A stretch of DNA of 64,000 nt from Enoplolaimus lenunculus (GCA_030248215.1 JASANG010000561.1:27826-91825); one strand, 5' to 3'. Counted from the stretch's first letter, positions 32,592-45,417 are shown. Numbers and translations: made by a program. The notes: generated by a model from the letters alone, not told the origin.

Positions 32592-35500
32592 TCAATCGAC
32601 AGTATTTTTATTGCGTATGATTCGTTGCGAAAACCACTTTGGTCGCCGGCCCAAAGTTGTACTACCGTTCAAATCAACCACACTATTTGAAGGGCATCTG
32701 GTGTAACTGATATCGTTCACTGAAACACTTGGTGGTAGTCTTGTGTTCGACTGACACCTTTCTGATTCGTTGAAATTCGAATACTTCTCAGGTTGCGTTG
32801 TACCATTCGGCGAAACGAACATTTTAGCTTCGTTCGAGTTGATTAAATTTTTCTCGCCGGCTCTAAACTGCGTCGTTGAAATACTACTGCGAGTTGATGC
32901 AATCGCAAGCAGCCATCGAAGCAATTGCGAGCGCTCAGCGATCGATCTTGCGAATTCGTGATTCCAAAACGTATAAATGATTGGATTCCAAATGACACAA
33001 CTCATTGCGCAACAATGCGATACAACAAACGCAACCGAAAACGAAGCGTCGACGATTAAACGGGAGCTGAGTTCAAAATCACGAATGAAATTCATTGTAT
33101 TCCACGGCAACCATACGATGAAAAATACGCTGACCATAATAATGATCATGACGTTGACGCGGCGACGTCGTCGAAGTAATTGGCGACGTGTTTTCTACAA
33201 AATTGAACCTATGGCACTTTTGGCCCAATGTTACTTTAAGGGGCGTCCAAAGTTTCTGGCGGGTCTGTAAAAGAGTAGGTTTAGATTCTAGATTACATTT
33301 TTTTTGCTTAGGTTTAGGTTTAGGCTTATGAACACATTTTTGCAACGCTTAGACTTTAGGCTTTAGGCTTAGGCTTAAGTTTAGGCTTAGGCTAAGAAAC
33401 ACATTTTTGCAACGCTTAGGCTTAGTGTTACGCTTCGGAATACGCTTAATCTACTGTTACACCTCTAAAAGTAACATTGGCCATACTTTTTATATTTCCG
33501 CCAAACAAAAAGTTTACCGCAGACAACGAACCATAGTCTAAGTCTAAGATTGAACATGAGAATAAACACAGGCTTATATAATCATAAACCTAAACATATA
33601 AGCATAAGGATTGCGCTATACTTCTTTGAGTCCGCGACGCCGCCGGTCACAGGACGCCGCCCTTCGCTGCGGTTCGAGGCGCGCGGCGCCGTCTGTCGCC
33701 GCGCGTCACAAATAACCGCGCGGCGCCGTCTGTCGCCGCGCGTCACAAATAAGACTAACTGCCGTGTTGTCACCGCTTGTTTTAACGCATGCCGGCGGCG
33801 TGCAGCGATCACAGCGCAACACTAAGCCTAAGCGTAAAACCCGAGACTCGTAAAACCGTTTGTGGGAAGACTGACGCATCCTATTGAATCAACCCAGGTA
33901 TATAGGCGGGAGTAAGTAACAAAAATTAAAGCTGTTTTGCATCTCTGCACAGTACCTACCCTATATTTTTTATATCAGTATATCCGGTGCCCAATAATTA
34001 CAATTACACGACACTTCGTCGTCTGTACCTCGTGAATTTTTCCACACCGCGTACACAAGTTAAAGTAAACGATGCATTATTCCTGCTTAACAAAAGCGCT
34101 TACAGAACATATAAAAAGCCTGAGGTTCGGAAACGAAAAAAATGAAAAAAATAGGTTCAGATGTTTAAAATCGAACATTTCTGCTTTGATATTCGATGTA
34201 CAGCTAACAGGTGATTTGTATGTTTTGAAGCTTAAAGGAAGTCAAATCAGTTCAAGAGATTACTTGAAATATATACCTGATGTTTTCGTCAACATAAATT
34301 TGTAATTTTGCAGTTAAAAAATTATTTTATATTAATAGAATCTGGCTAAATTTGATGAGATTTTTTCGCTGTTCAACTCTTTAATAGCAAACGCTAAAAA
34401 TCATATAGAAATCTACTAGGTTTTGTAACAGTCGAACGTCTAAGAACTGTCAGCCAACAAATCGGTTCTGAACCTTTTGGGAAACACCGAGATTGAAATA
34501 GCGAAAACTAATTTCTGGAAGCCTGCGTTCTGACAGCAATGTTGAAATCGTACCCATGATTGTGTTTAATAAAAACAAAGAATACTGTAGTGACCCAAAT
34601 AAGAGGTGTTGGGTAATAAAAGGGGGGTCCCTATTTTCAGTCCCAATCAATAGGGCTCCGTATCACTAATAAGAGTCCTAAGCGGATAGATTCCCGTTTT
34701 TTGGGGCTTATATACTTAATGGCTTAGGCCTAGGAATATGCCTATACTACTGTTACGGCACTGTTCTATACATTGACCTGTCGACGAATGTTTACCAACC
34801 GTTAAAATATTTTTGATCTTACAGTTGAAATACGTGGCCCTAATGGTTCGTACCTTGTTTAGCTTAGGGTTAATCCGGTATCTTATCGTATGTTCTCATT
34901 TATTTTTCCTCTTGTATAAAGGGTGTAGTACTCACCATTGAAGTATTTTCCGCAGATAGTCGTAATCGAGTTCGTGCTCGAATATTTTTGAATACTGAAT
35001 AATAGCACCCAACAATTAGGCTGAGGGGTACAACGTATTGAGCCACAAGGACGAAAACGCCAAAAACCTGCCTTCCTCGGCCGCTTGACGGCCATCGTTC
35101 TTCACAAAATGTTCCACATAAAATTGGCGACGCTGATTGCGTTGAATTTGCCACATTGCGCATTGAACGATCAGTTGAGTTGAACTTGGATTCAAACTTG
35201 GTGCTGGCAAGAAAAGATAGCGTCCCGTTCATAGGTAAGTTCGATATAAGTTCCATAAACGCACCATACGGTGACGATGCACCAAACGCGAGTAACCAAG
35301 TGCTTATCACTGTGAATAGAAAAACGGTTTAAATTAAAAGCTAAATTTGTCCATTGTAAAAACTACGGCCCATATTCTGAAATGCGTATAACACCTGTCA
35401 TCAGTTAGCGATAGGTTTTCAAACTGACAGACGTCTGCAATGGCAGATCTCAAAATTGGTACAGAAGTATAGCAAATCAAACGCGAACAATGTGCTGAAT

Positions 35501-37085
35501 TTCGAACCTGTCCATGCGCTGGTTCAATAGTTACAAGACCTATCGGCAAGTGGTGATAGGCGCTACACACATTTGAGAATACTGGCCTAGGGCTCAGATA
35601 GCTGTTACAGGAAATTTATAGGACCTATTTTCTGGTATTGTCTCCAAAGAACAGACTTATCGATATGAGTCCTGTTGCCCTGTAAGCGAACAAGATAGAA
35701 TAGCAAACCTGCTCAGTTTCTATTTCGGAGATGACCACATTCAACTTTGAGATCAATGGCTAACTTTACAAAATCTTACTTAAGTATTTACTTAATTTTC
35801 TACTCACTTGTTTTTAACAAAACCAAATAGGGGGGCTAAATTTGAGCGAGTCACTGCTATAATAAGGCAACGACAAATTTGTTTTTATACAGATGAGGCA
35901 CCTGAGTCTACAAATTCAGTTTGACCAAAGTTATTAATATGCATGTACTGTCACAATCGGTTGTAAATCATCAAGCAAAGCCAGTTATTTACATAAGTTT
36001 GCTTTCCAAAACGATAACTTAGCTACGTACCTAAAATGCTGAACACTGATCGAGTGTGAAATCGCCTCAAGTATGGTTTCAGAAACCCAGACACGTTCGC
36101 AAAAAAAGTTTATTTGTAGGGGCACCGATAATACATTTGGGGGCCCCTACAATTGCAATCCAAGATTGTTTGAGGGGGACATGGACCGCCGATGCTCCCA
36201 CCGTGAGGAAGTCCATGCAGAAAGGCAGCTAATCGTTAGCAGACTTTATAGAAATGTATACAAAACCACACACTCTATTAAAAGCATATTTAATTTTACT
36301 GAAGGTTTTTCAGACCCGTTTACGGTAACTGTTTAATTCTCGATTTACCCTCGCGGCTATGAATAGCCCACCCCCCTCCTGAATGCCAAATTAATCGTTT
36401 AAAAGGCACATTTATAGAACAAGGCCGGAACAGTAGTATAAGCATATTCCTAAGCCTAAGCCTAAGTCTAACCGTATAGATGAACCTGTTCCGAAGCCTA
36501 AGCTTAAGCCGAAGCCTAATGCCTAAGCAAAAAAACTTAGTCTAAAGCTTCAACTGACTCTATTATAGCCCGTCCGGAAAACGATCCGGCCCTGTTCTAT
36601 ACATGGGCTGTTTAAAACTTACCCAGCAAAATAATTCCTCTTTTTTGACGTTTCGACAAATTTCGATTCGGATAATTAACAGCACAGTATCGATCGTAAG
36701 CGATACAGACCAGAGTATAACTGGTGACAAACACACCCACGCATTGGACAACGGGCAACGTTCGGCAGAACACAGAACCAAATGGCCAAACTCGATTGAA
36801 CGCAGCAATGCCTGTGACCGGAATAGCGATCGTTGCGAGAATAAGGTCAACCAGCGCTAAATTTAGTACAAAAATGTGCCGAATTTCAAACGAAGCTGAC
36901 GTAAACACGATACAGTAAACCACTGCGAGGTTACCTAGAATGCCACAAACGGACATGACGGCGTATAAGCCTCCAAGAACAATTTGGACCCATAATTTGT
37001 CGATCCAATCTGGATACGCTGTCTGAACTGGAATGCACGGTAGTGAAGTGTTGCTTGAAACGGTGGGATAATTTGTATTGTACAT
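32592..37085 (-). CDS. Rhodopsin-class neuropeptide receptor, NPY/NPF type
   Basis: Three exons: 37085-36623, 35309-34936 and 33194-32592, phases 1 and 0 between them, 479 codons. Exon 1 has an N-terminal NTS glycosylation site, TM1 with GILGN, TM2 with LNLALVD, WPFG before the TM3 Cys, and TM3 ending DRYCAVNYP. Exon 2 has TM4, a long second extracellular loop with NGT and NST sites and a Cys, and TM5 (AQYVVPLSLIVGCYYS). Exon 3 has a poly-Arg third loop, TM6 (VWLPWNTMNFIRD) and TM7 with NPIIY, then a Ser-rich tail of about 110 residues. The WLP-x-N pattern and WPFG point to neuropeptide Y/F receptors, Gq/Gi-coupled in other animals. RYamide- or luqin-type receptors are close alternatives. The start could instead be the upstream in-frame ATG at 37166; I prefer the ATG nearer TM1. 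Confidence 0.88.
33222..33483. mobile_element. MITE family D copy beside a splice acceptor
   Basis: Ends GGCCCAATGTTACTTTAAGG and TCTAAAAGTAACATTGGCC, around two TTAGGC-type blocks. On the minus strand it ends 27 bases before exon 3 of the peptide receptor, where branch point and pyrimidine tract are expected. Confidence 0.78.
33612..33822. mobile_element. Family J element with internal tandem repeat
   Basis: Starts ATTGCGCTATACTTCTTTG and ends CACAGCGCAACACT. A 40-base unit containing GCGCGGCGCCGTCTGTCGCC occurs twice in tandem. Intron 2 of the peptide receptor. Confidence 0.65.
34583..34780. mobile_element. Family H fragment followed by a family C fragment
   Basis: ACTGTAGTGACCCAAATAAG starts a family H end (to about 34690). 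About 34705-34780 carries hexamers and the family C end ACGGCACTGTTCTATACATT. Confidence 0.5.
35367..35587. mobile_element. MITE family G copy
   Basis: Ends GGCCCATATTCTGAAATGC and CATTTGAGAATACTGGCC are inverted, with inner GATAGG/CCTATC words. It lies in intron 1 of the peptide receptor, 58 bases upstream of exon 2. Confidence 0.75.
36407..36608. mobile_element. MITE family C copy
   Basis: AGAACAAGGCCGGAACAGTA ... CCGGCCCTGTTCTATACATGG around CCTAAG-type hexamers. It ends 15 bases after exon 1 of the peptide receptor on that gene's intron side. Confidence 0.75.
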
Positions 37086-37209
37086 ATTTAATATTGGTTT
37101 AGAAATATAAGTATATACACAATGCGCAGTGTTGAACAGTTGTATGCCCTTGAATTTGTGGTACAAACTTTAAGTTGTTCATTTAAATTTGATGTGCTAA
37201 AATAATACA

Positions 37210-37376
37210 GCCAATGTAAAGAACAGGGGCGGAACAGTATTATAAGCTTATTTCTAAAAGCCTAATCCTAAGCCTAAGCCTAAAACTAAGCGTAAGAATG
37301 GCTTAATTCCTAATCCTAAGCCTAACGATTCTAGTCACACAGAAAAACGTTCCGCCCCTGATCTTTACATGGGCCA
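37210..37376. mobile_element. MITE family C copy with 8-bp target duplication
   Basis: GCCAATGTAAAGAACAGGGG ... CCCCTGATCTTTACATGGGCC. AATAATAC flanks both sides (two bases away on the left). Confidence 0.8.
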
Positions 37377-37634
37377 ATAATACACAATCCACTGTGTAGA
37401 AGCGCTCATGGTTTGGTGAAAATCTGTACAAGACGTGAGAGCCATTTTGGATTCCTTTGGATTCTATAGTCGAACAGTTGACAGTAAACGTCTCCTCTTC
37501 CAGAGTGCCTACCGAGGTTTGACTTCGAGTTTGGAATTAGATCTCAAATGAAATAGAAAATATATAAAGGCGTAAAGATTGAAAAATTTCAAACGAATTT
37601 TCTGCTCGCATAAAAACCAAGCAAATTGCGAAAG

Positions 37635-37995
37635 CCAGGGTGCAACCGGAGGTGAAAAATATTGGTGTCGGAGTTTAACAAAATTTGCCGAAACCAGAGA
37701 TGAAGTCGGAGGTGAGGCGAAATAAGGTAGTTGAAATGATGTTTAACTTGTCAATTTTACCAAATATCTGTAAGGTGTTGTTAAATATATTGGTTTAATG
37801 CTTAAAGTTTTACAAAATCTCGGCAATTATTTACTCGAAATTGTGCCAAAAGTTTAAACTAAACACACCAAACTAATCAATTTTGTAAAAATTATGCACA
37901 ATTTCACTACCGAAATTGCCGGAATATCCGGCTGAAAAACTACCGGAGCAGAAGGTTGATATTATACCGGAGCCGGAGCCAGACCTCTGATTGTA
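37635..37995. mobile_element. MITE family E copy
   Basis: Starts CAGGGTGCAACCGGAGGTG; the right end (CAGACCTCTGATTGTAATC) has decayed. Confidence 0.65.
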
Positions 37996-38087
37996 ATCGG
38001 CAGCTTTTGAGGTGTGGATCAAATTTGAGCTGTAATTTAGTCATATACACAGGTCGCTAAAGTAAAAGTACAAAATGTTGTAAAAAG

Positions 38088-38430
38088 GTTGACACTTTTC
38101 ACACGTTCAGCAATTTATCAAGCCCTATTTACGCGTGCGACTTTTTGCAGCAAAAACGTGTACGTGTAACTTGCATGTGCAAGTTTTGGTCACAAAGAAA
38201 CTTTGAAGTTCTTGCAACTGCAAATTATTTACTAGAATTCATGCTATTGAATTTAATTCGCACCTGTGTGAACGCAGTTGCAAGTCGCTTGAATTTGTTG
38301 TACCTTCAGTTTGACTGGTCAAGCGGAATGTTTCTTTGAAAACACTTGCAGCTTCAAGTATTTCGTGCCAAGTTGCAGCTGCGAGTTCTCGCTACAAAAA
38401 CTCGCACGTGTGTATCAGGCTTAAAAGTAT
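38088..38430. mobile_element. Family I element
   Basis: Full of AACTTGCA/TGCAAGTT words, with ends related to ACTCGCACGTGTGTATCAGGC. A second copy is at about 58690-58890. It gives a spurious frame of 64 codons. Confidence 0.45.
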
Positions 38431-38482
38431 ATCAAACTGACATTATATATAGGTATTTTCAAGGTTTAAGCAGTACCATATA

Positions 38483-38681
38483 CACTGCAAAAAATGGGGA
38501 CTCAAACTGACTCTCTCAGAAACAGGCTTTTCCTGACTACACAAACTGAGTCAAATTTGACTCCGCCGGAGTCAACACTGAGTCGAATTTGACTCTGGCG
38601 GAGTCATGTTTGACTCAGTTTGTGTAGTCAGGAAAAGCCTGTTTCTGAGAGAGTCAATTTGACTCCCTATTTTTTACAGTG
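38483..38681. mobile_element. MITE family B copy
   Basis: CACTGCAAAAAATGGGGAC ... CTATTTTTTACAGTG between TA dinucleotides, with near-perfect arms. Confidence 0.88.
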
Positions 38682-39023
38682 TAGAGTCATTCACAAAAAT
38701 TTTGCACCGGATGCGATGGTTGTGGAACCCTCGACGTGTGTTATGCCCAAATTTAAGTTTCAACGTTTCATTTCAAACTTAAGTATATAGGAGCCACCCT
38801 AAACGAAACCAGGGGAAGCAGTCACGTAATTTTTATTCTATTTTGTGTCCGGCAGAAGCCATTTCCTTAATGAATAATCGGTAACGTTTGCGAGTCCTAT
38901 TTTAACCGTATATAATTTCGTTTTTTTCGTTTCCGCCCATATCCAATCTCATTAAATTTAGAAGTACGCCGACTGTGTAGCCAGCCACTCGGTGTCAAAT
39001 TTCTTAACCAAATACATAACTGT

Positions 39024-39170
39024 GTAGATATAGTATATAATATTATATATATAAATAAATATATATTACATATAAATATTTATTATATATAATATATTAT
39101 ATATATGTATACACATATATATATAATATATATAATATATATAGATATATATGTGTATACATATATCAAT
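39024..39170. repeat. TA-rich low-complexity tract
   Basis: Almost entirely A and T in ATAT-type runs; no gene. Confidence 0.9.
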
Positions 39171-40278
39171 AATTTTTTAAACTGTAGAAATGAATAAAGA
39201 ATAAAAGAATAATTAGAGATGAAGACAAAGTATCATTATTTCCCTACTATGTGTAAACACAGCCGTGCCTAATGTTGCCAACCCCTAAACAACGACCAGG
39301 TTTTTAGTTTAGATAAATCAAGCGTTTTTACTCGGGCGATCTCGGGTTGGCCGACCGACCTTTCCACCCGAGGATTGGCTCCCAGCCTTAGGTCAATTAT
39401 TCCAGTCCTCCTTAATAATAATGGCTGTTTTCCATGGAATGATCGAGTGAATCGCACTGAATCTCACTGCCAGTGCCATGACCATGAGATCATGTTTATT
39501 TGAAATTGAAAGAATTTCCGCGAACGAAACAAGCGAGTCACTAGACGTACTGTATATTTTAACTTTATGCAACGGCGAATTGTTAAATTCCAAATCAAAG
39601 TTTAAGTTTGTTTGAATTCGATGCCGGATCCGATCGACACAATTATCCTTAGATATTCTATGCCCTTTGTATTAAAACTACTTAGGTTCATTTTTTACGT
39701 AATAAAAAGTATTGCAAGCGAAGCGAGCGAGAAGCCAGACGCAATTTTGTGGAATCAAACATCTTTAATACAAAGTCCGTTTCTGAACGCAGTACCGTTT
39801 TTGTAATTGATTTTGTTTTCCAACACCAGGCCTTTTAGGCCCGAACTCTGCCCCCCCCCGCGGGTCGACGGAGGCTTGGGACGCTAGGCACGGTCCTGTG
39901 TATAAGCCGTTAAATAATGCAACTACAAGCGGTTAAAAATTGAAAATAGATTTTGAAAAATTTGATTAAAGCTAAAAGGATAATTTAAAATCTCTCAAAG
40001 ACATCAATAAAACGTGTAGTTCATATCGACTGGTCGAAGATAAAGGGATTTAATATCGACTATAGGTATATATTTATTAATATTACCAGGCGTAGTCAAA
40101 ATAAGGCTTAGAGTGCACCGCACCGCTTCATATAATCTGTATTGGTTCAGTCACTGTGTCTTAGTAAATAGCAGTCAACATGGTTCCAGTATTTGCAACT
40201 GAGATGCCGATAGTCTTAAAGCAAAAATGCCGGAAAGCAACTTAAAATCTTACAGAAGAATACATAAAAACAAAACCT
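39171..40278. other. Spacer with no supported gene
   Basis: Short unrelated frames only. AAGCGAAGCGAGCGAGAAGCC at 39718 is a small GC-richer patch. No family end is evident. Confidence 0.4.
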
Positions 40279-40482
40279 GGCCAATGTAAAAACAGGGGCG
40301 AAACAGTATTATAATCATTTTTCTAAGCGTAAGCCTAAGTCTAAGCCTAAGCGTAAAGAGCAAATTTATTCCTAAGCCTAAGCCTAGCCTAAGCCAAGCA
40401 AAACAATTAGTCTAAAGCTTAAGCTTACTCTATTATAGTGCCACAGAGAAGCGTTCCGCACCAACTCTTTAAATATGGGCCC
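40279..40482. mobile_element. MITE family C copy
   Basis: GGCCAATGTAAAAACAGGGG ... CTCTTTAAATATGGGCCC with CCTAAG-type hexamers. Confidence 0.72.
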
Positions 40483-40882
40483 ATTTAATTTGTATACGTT
40501 TTATAAAATTCAGCTGGAACGCTGCCCAAACCACGTATGTGGGTTGTTTCAGCTTTAATAACATACAGATTGACTACAAGTTGTTATAGTAGAAGTATAT
40601 ATTGTAACTCACTGGGTATGATCGTCATAGCCTTTAAAATTTCTTGAACAGCTACTGTTAGTCCACAAAACCAAACAACAAGCAAATTAAGCTTAGCATA
40701 ATTATTAATTGCAAAACTCAGCTTTCAATACTGTTTAGTCTGTCCTGTCATGTGGTCTTATCAATTTAATTACCGATGCTTTTATCGGTAGAAATTAAAG
40801 CATAATTAATAGTTGTGCTTGCATCCGGTAGCCCATTTTATCAAGGTCCGGAATCATTTTGCAGTGTACAATTTTTTTACAA

Positions 40883-41330
40883 CTATGTGGGGGACTGATA
40901 TTTATTTGGCCTCTCCAGAGGGTACCCCCCTTGTTATTCGGTTACGGACTGTTATTTATTTTTAACCCACGGTCCGCCACCCTTCGTTACTGATATATTA
41001 TATCCGGTATTGCAACTATCCGTTGAATTAAACGTTTATTTGCCTTGCGTCAATAGCTTGGGCGATCATGCAAAGTCATACTTATAGGAATGTACTTTCA
41101 AAATTTAAGTACACCTTAAAGATTCGAACTCAATTTTATTCGGTCCTGGAGTCATTAATACACTTCAATTAGGAATAATTGATCTTCATGGACTCAAATT
41201 AGGATATAGGGACACTATCCGCATACGGACTCTTATTAGTGATACGGACTCCTACTGATTGGGACTCAAAATGGGATCCCCCTATTATCCCACACCCTTT
41301 TTTCGGGTCAATTCAGTGCTAGATCAGGCT
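40883..41330. mobile_element. Family H element, fullest copy
   Basis: The left part has GAGGGTACCCCCCTTGTTAT and CCGGTATTGCAACTATCCG; the right end is CTTTTTTCGGGTCAATTCAG. Partial copies elsewhere begin with the inverse, GACCCAAATAAGAGG. Confidence 0.6.
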
Positions 41331-41565
41331 TTAGATTGATATTTAGGTTTTATGAGCCGTATTCTCAGCTGTTCTGGGCGGGACTGGGATGCCTGAACCA
41401 TGGCCATGGTATCCACATATTGTTTGCAATACAAATTTACTCCCGCATGGTGCCTCGGAATGTTTTCTGATGAGCTAAATGTCAAAATAAACTTTTTTGA
41501 CTGCTGTCTCTAGAGCTGTGACCGACATGCACCCCCTGGAAGAATTGATTTCAAATACATATATA

Positions 41566-41783
41566 CACTAAAAAATGGGGAGTCAAATTGTCTCTCTCGG
41601 AAACAGGCTTTTCCTGACTACACAAACTGAGTGAAATTTGACTCCGCCAGAGTCAAATTGGACTCAGTGAGCGCGATTCAGTGACTCGAATTCGACTCTC
41701 GCGGAGTCAAATTTGACTCAGTTTGTGTAGTCAGGAAAAGCCTATTTCCGACAGAGTCAATTTGACTCCCCATTTTTTACAGT
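41566..41783. mobile_element. MITE family B copy
   Basis: CACTAAAAAATGGGGAGTC ... CCCATTTTTTACAGT with matching inverted arms. Confidence 0.85.
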
Positions 41784-42660
41784 ATATATATCCTAAACGT
41801 ACCTCCGTTAGTTGCAACAATATATAAATAGAAAAAAGCAAACATCCATCATTACTCATATTAATATATTGACACAACCGATTATGTCATCAGTTTCTGG
41901 CTCGTGACCAGATGACTGCCTGGTCCAGTGGCGCAGCAACCGTGTGGGGCCATGAGAGTGGTCGACGCCACCCATATTTGAAGTAAAACATCTTATAAAA
42001 AAATTGCAGTAAAAAGGTACCTCCTAATTTTGCAAATTATTAAAATTGCATTTGGCTTCTTGCGCGCTTCGGTCATGAGTTACTTTTCCACAAATATATA
42101 TCGAAAACCCAGCGTATATATGAAGCTTTTGGATTGACCTGGTCGGGGTGGTATAGTTGAACCGTAAGACGGTCGCTGAGCCTGTACATTGAACACATTA
42201 TTTTTATTGCAACTTGAAGAACTTGGCTGTTTTTTGAAATCAGCGAAATTTTTTGAGAATAGACCTGATTTTGCAAACGCTTCGTGGTCCCGTTTGATAC
42301 GTCGGACAGATTAGCGACTCGGAAATAATATTATTTTTCATGCCATGAAAACAATTATCAGTGCGTGAAAATATGAAATCAACAGTTCACACATTTCGGT
42401 GGTAATATTTCATGCGATAGAATGTTGATTTACAAGGTAAATGTTGGAAAAGGTTTCGATATTAAAATACAAAGTTGCAAATTTGCATGAAACTGCAAAA
42501 TTGAACGCGTCGTTATTGAAGCGTGGACGGCGATATCCGGTGACATTGTACGATTGCAAACGCATATTACGCAGTCTTATTACCGGATATGGGTTGTCAT
42601 GTGGTACAATTTTCAAATCCTGTTTATATAAAATAGTCGTAATCAGGGTGTATTGTATCA
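41784..42660. other. Spacer with no supported gene
   Basis: Overlapping frames of 110 codons on opposite strands (42410-42773) are unrecognised and run into a MITE. Neither has splice support. Confidence 0.35.
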
Positions 42661-42950
42661 ATGGCCTATGTAAATATCGCAGGCGGAACGTTTTTTTGCG
42701 TGACTGCAATAGAATCAGCTTAAGCTTAGACTTTTTGGCCAATGTAAAGAACAGGGCCGGAACAGTATTATAAGCATACTCCTAAGCCTATAAAGTCTTA
42801 AGCCTAAGCCTAAGCGTAAAAATAAATGTATTCCTAAGCCTAACGTTTTTTCCTTAGGCTTTAGGCTTAAGCTTTTAGGCATAAGTTTAGGCTTAGGAAT
42901 AGGTATGCATGCTTGTACTACTGCAACGGCTCTGTTCTATGCATTGCCAG
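42661..42950. mobile_element. Two family C MITEs, one inserted in the other
   Basis: An outer copy (GGCCTATGTAAATATCGCAGG at left, ACGGCTCTGTTCTATGCATT at right) holds a second left end (GGCCAATGTAAAGAACAGGG) at about 42738. Confidence 0.6.
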
Positions 42951-43570
42951 TAAACTTTTAGCATTTTTCTAGCCACAGAGAAGGTTTACGAATTGAAATT
43001 TGACTTTTTTAGTAACCGATCAAGGAGGTCAACAATTTTGGGACGGTAGAATTTAAAACCTAAAAGTGAAAATAATTTCAAATGTGGCTGTCATATTTTG
43101 TATAGCCGAATTTTATTCATGTTTTTAATTTTAGAATTTTTGTGGACATTTAGTATTTTCATATTAGGATCGAAATGAACTGTGATGCGGACCACTAGCG
43201 GATCCAAAGTTGGGTGGAGGGTATTTTTGTGTCAAAATGGTAAGTCCTACCTTACAATTTTTTCCCTCAGAAAATTTGTTTGCAAAAAACACATTTATTC
43301 CTGCAGAATTTTTTGTGATAAAATGGTAATTTGCCTACCTTACAATTTTTGCGTTTCATAACATTTGCCAGCCCCCCCCGTCAAAAATTATTAAATCCGC
43401 TTCTGATGCTGACTGCATCTTGTGTGATTTTTAAAATTTTAATTTGGGTGCGATATTTGCCAAAAATTATATTGCCACTTCATCGCTTTGTATGTCTGAA
43501 ATCTACTGTTTTACAGCCGGATCCCGTCCATGTATATGTGAGCTTTTCATTCCAATCATTAACCTTTTTA

Positions 43571-43840
43571 CACTGTAAATTCCAGTGAATGGTCATATTA
43601 ACTCCAGCGCGTGAACTAAATCACTCGATCTCAGTTAGGTTCAACTCAAACTTTTGAGTTGATTCAACTCATTTTAAGTTAATCGATTCGTTCGGATTAA
43701 CTCAACTCATAGCGAGCATCAACTCAACGCCGAGTGAGAATCAACTCAATATAGACCGAGTCAGCGTTCGTTGTTATTAACTCAGTAATAACTAACCCGC
43801 CTGATGAGTAGTTCAATAAACTCGTTTGGATTTTTCAATG
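43571..43840. mobile_element. MITE family A copy
   Basis: CACTGTAAATTCCAGTGAATG at left; the right end has drifted (GGATTTTTCAATG). Confidence 0.72.
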
Positions 43841-44272
43841 TAGAGTTACTCACTTTAACCGCTATAGAGTCAAATGTAAGCAACACTTCTGTATGAGCTT
43901 ATACGCGAGAGTCAACTCTGAAGCGTAAGAGCTAAATCGAAAGTGTTCAAGATAACAAATTCGGCCAGCGAAATCAGAATGAAAAAACCTTTCAAAACCC
44001 AACTAAAATCTCAACGGAACCACAACTGATACAAAATAAGGCCTGTTTGAGTTGAAAACAACGTAAAGACAAATTAATGCAGTAGACAACTGGCGAAACC
44101 GATATTAAGCATAAAATTTTATATTAACATGCAAGATAACAGGGAAACGTTAACGTTAAACCTGAAGCCAAATATTAGAATCAGAAGAGGTAAAGTTTAA
44201 ATTAAGAGAATATTAAAATAGACGAAATAGACTAGAAAAAATTCTAGATTCCGTTTTCTTCAAAAATGGTAG

Positions 44273-44433
44273 GGCCCATGTAAAGATCAGGGGCGCAACG
44301 TTTTTTTGTGGGACTAGGAAAGAGTAAACTTTAGCTTTAGACTATTTTTTTTGATTGGCATAGACTTAGGCTTAATATTAGGCTTACAAATATGTTTATA
44401 AAACTGTTCAGCCCCTGTTCTTTACATTGGCCC
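44273..44433. mobile_element. MITE family C copy
   Basis: GGGCCCATGTAAAGATCAGGG ends against CCCCTGTTCTTTACATTGGCC; few hexamers remain. Confidence 0.75.
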
Positions 44434-44654
44434 AACCGGTTAGGGTGGGGGCCCCATAAAGGGTGGAACGCCCAAATGGTGGGCATAAGGGCGGCTGCTA
44501 CGGCCCTGACATAAAAAAATCAAAAAGTGAAAACGCTTATTTCCTGCATGAAACCACAATTTCCTATAGACCTAAAATCGGATAATGAAACAGGCAGCTT
44601 TAAAATACATCTTCTACCCCCATTAAACTTCATTTTAACAATTTCCGGCACTGT

Positions 44655-44843
44655 AGCACTGCGATCGGGCCTGTAGCCAAAGTGGGGGGCATGGAGGGCT
44701 CAACCTCCTTCCCTGGACCAGTTTAAGCACCCTCTTACAAAATTTTCAACCTTGTGAATCAGCGAAAGGCCTTGTATGTAATTCCTAAAGATTTTTTAGT
44801 TCACCCTAGAAAGGTGAGCTGGCTACAGGCCTGACTGCAATTT
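44655..44843. mobile_element. Family L element
   Basis: GGGCCTGTAGCCAAAG ... GAGCTGGCTACAGGCC, inverted ends, with TTCAACCTTGTGAATCAG inside. Confidence 0.68.
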
Positions 44844-44855
44844 TTATCTTATGTA

Positions 44856-44858
<3 letters not shown>

Positions 44859-44917
<59 letters not shown>

Positions 44918-44932
44918 TATATATACATTGGC
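44859..44932. repeat. (AT)n microsatellite
   Basis: About 32 AT dinucleotides with one interruption. Confidence 0.95.
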
Positions 44933-45417
44933 AAATAAGGTTCCTAACCGTTAAACTCGACACTGGTTCATTTTGCAGTTCACGTGTTCTCGGGCCGAAG
45001 TTACAGTTAAAGCGAAAATTTGTTCAAGTCTCGCGTAAATATTGCCAAATCTGCGTATATCGGCGTCTTTTTGTAAATTTTACCCCCCTAACCTGGTTTA
45101 GGCTAACAATCTGGTTCGGCTTTACCTATCGATCGTCTATAGGCATTAGAAACGATTAAATGACTTCTGCTTTGCAAATAGCACAACGGCACGCGGTACG
45201 ATGAAAGATCTATTATTTCGGGTTAATTTCGGCAGGAAATGCATAATATGTAACCAGGGAACGTAGGTGGGAATTCATACTGGTCTACCACACCTCGAGA
45301 ACAGAATGTGGTCTGTTTTGAATCCGTTACGAAAATTTAAAATAAATTTTGTCACAAAATTAATTTTTTTTAATCAAATGAATTTGGCACTGGTTTAAAC
45401 CCCCAAAATCCATGACG

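Noticed and set aside
42410-42773. Two overlapping 110-codon frames on opposite strands
   Set aside because: Neither shows a domain or splice support, and both enter a family C MITE.
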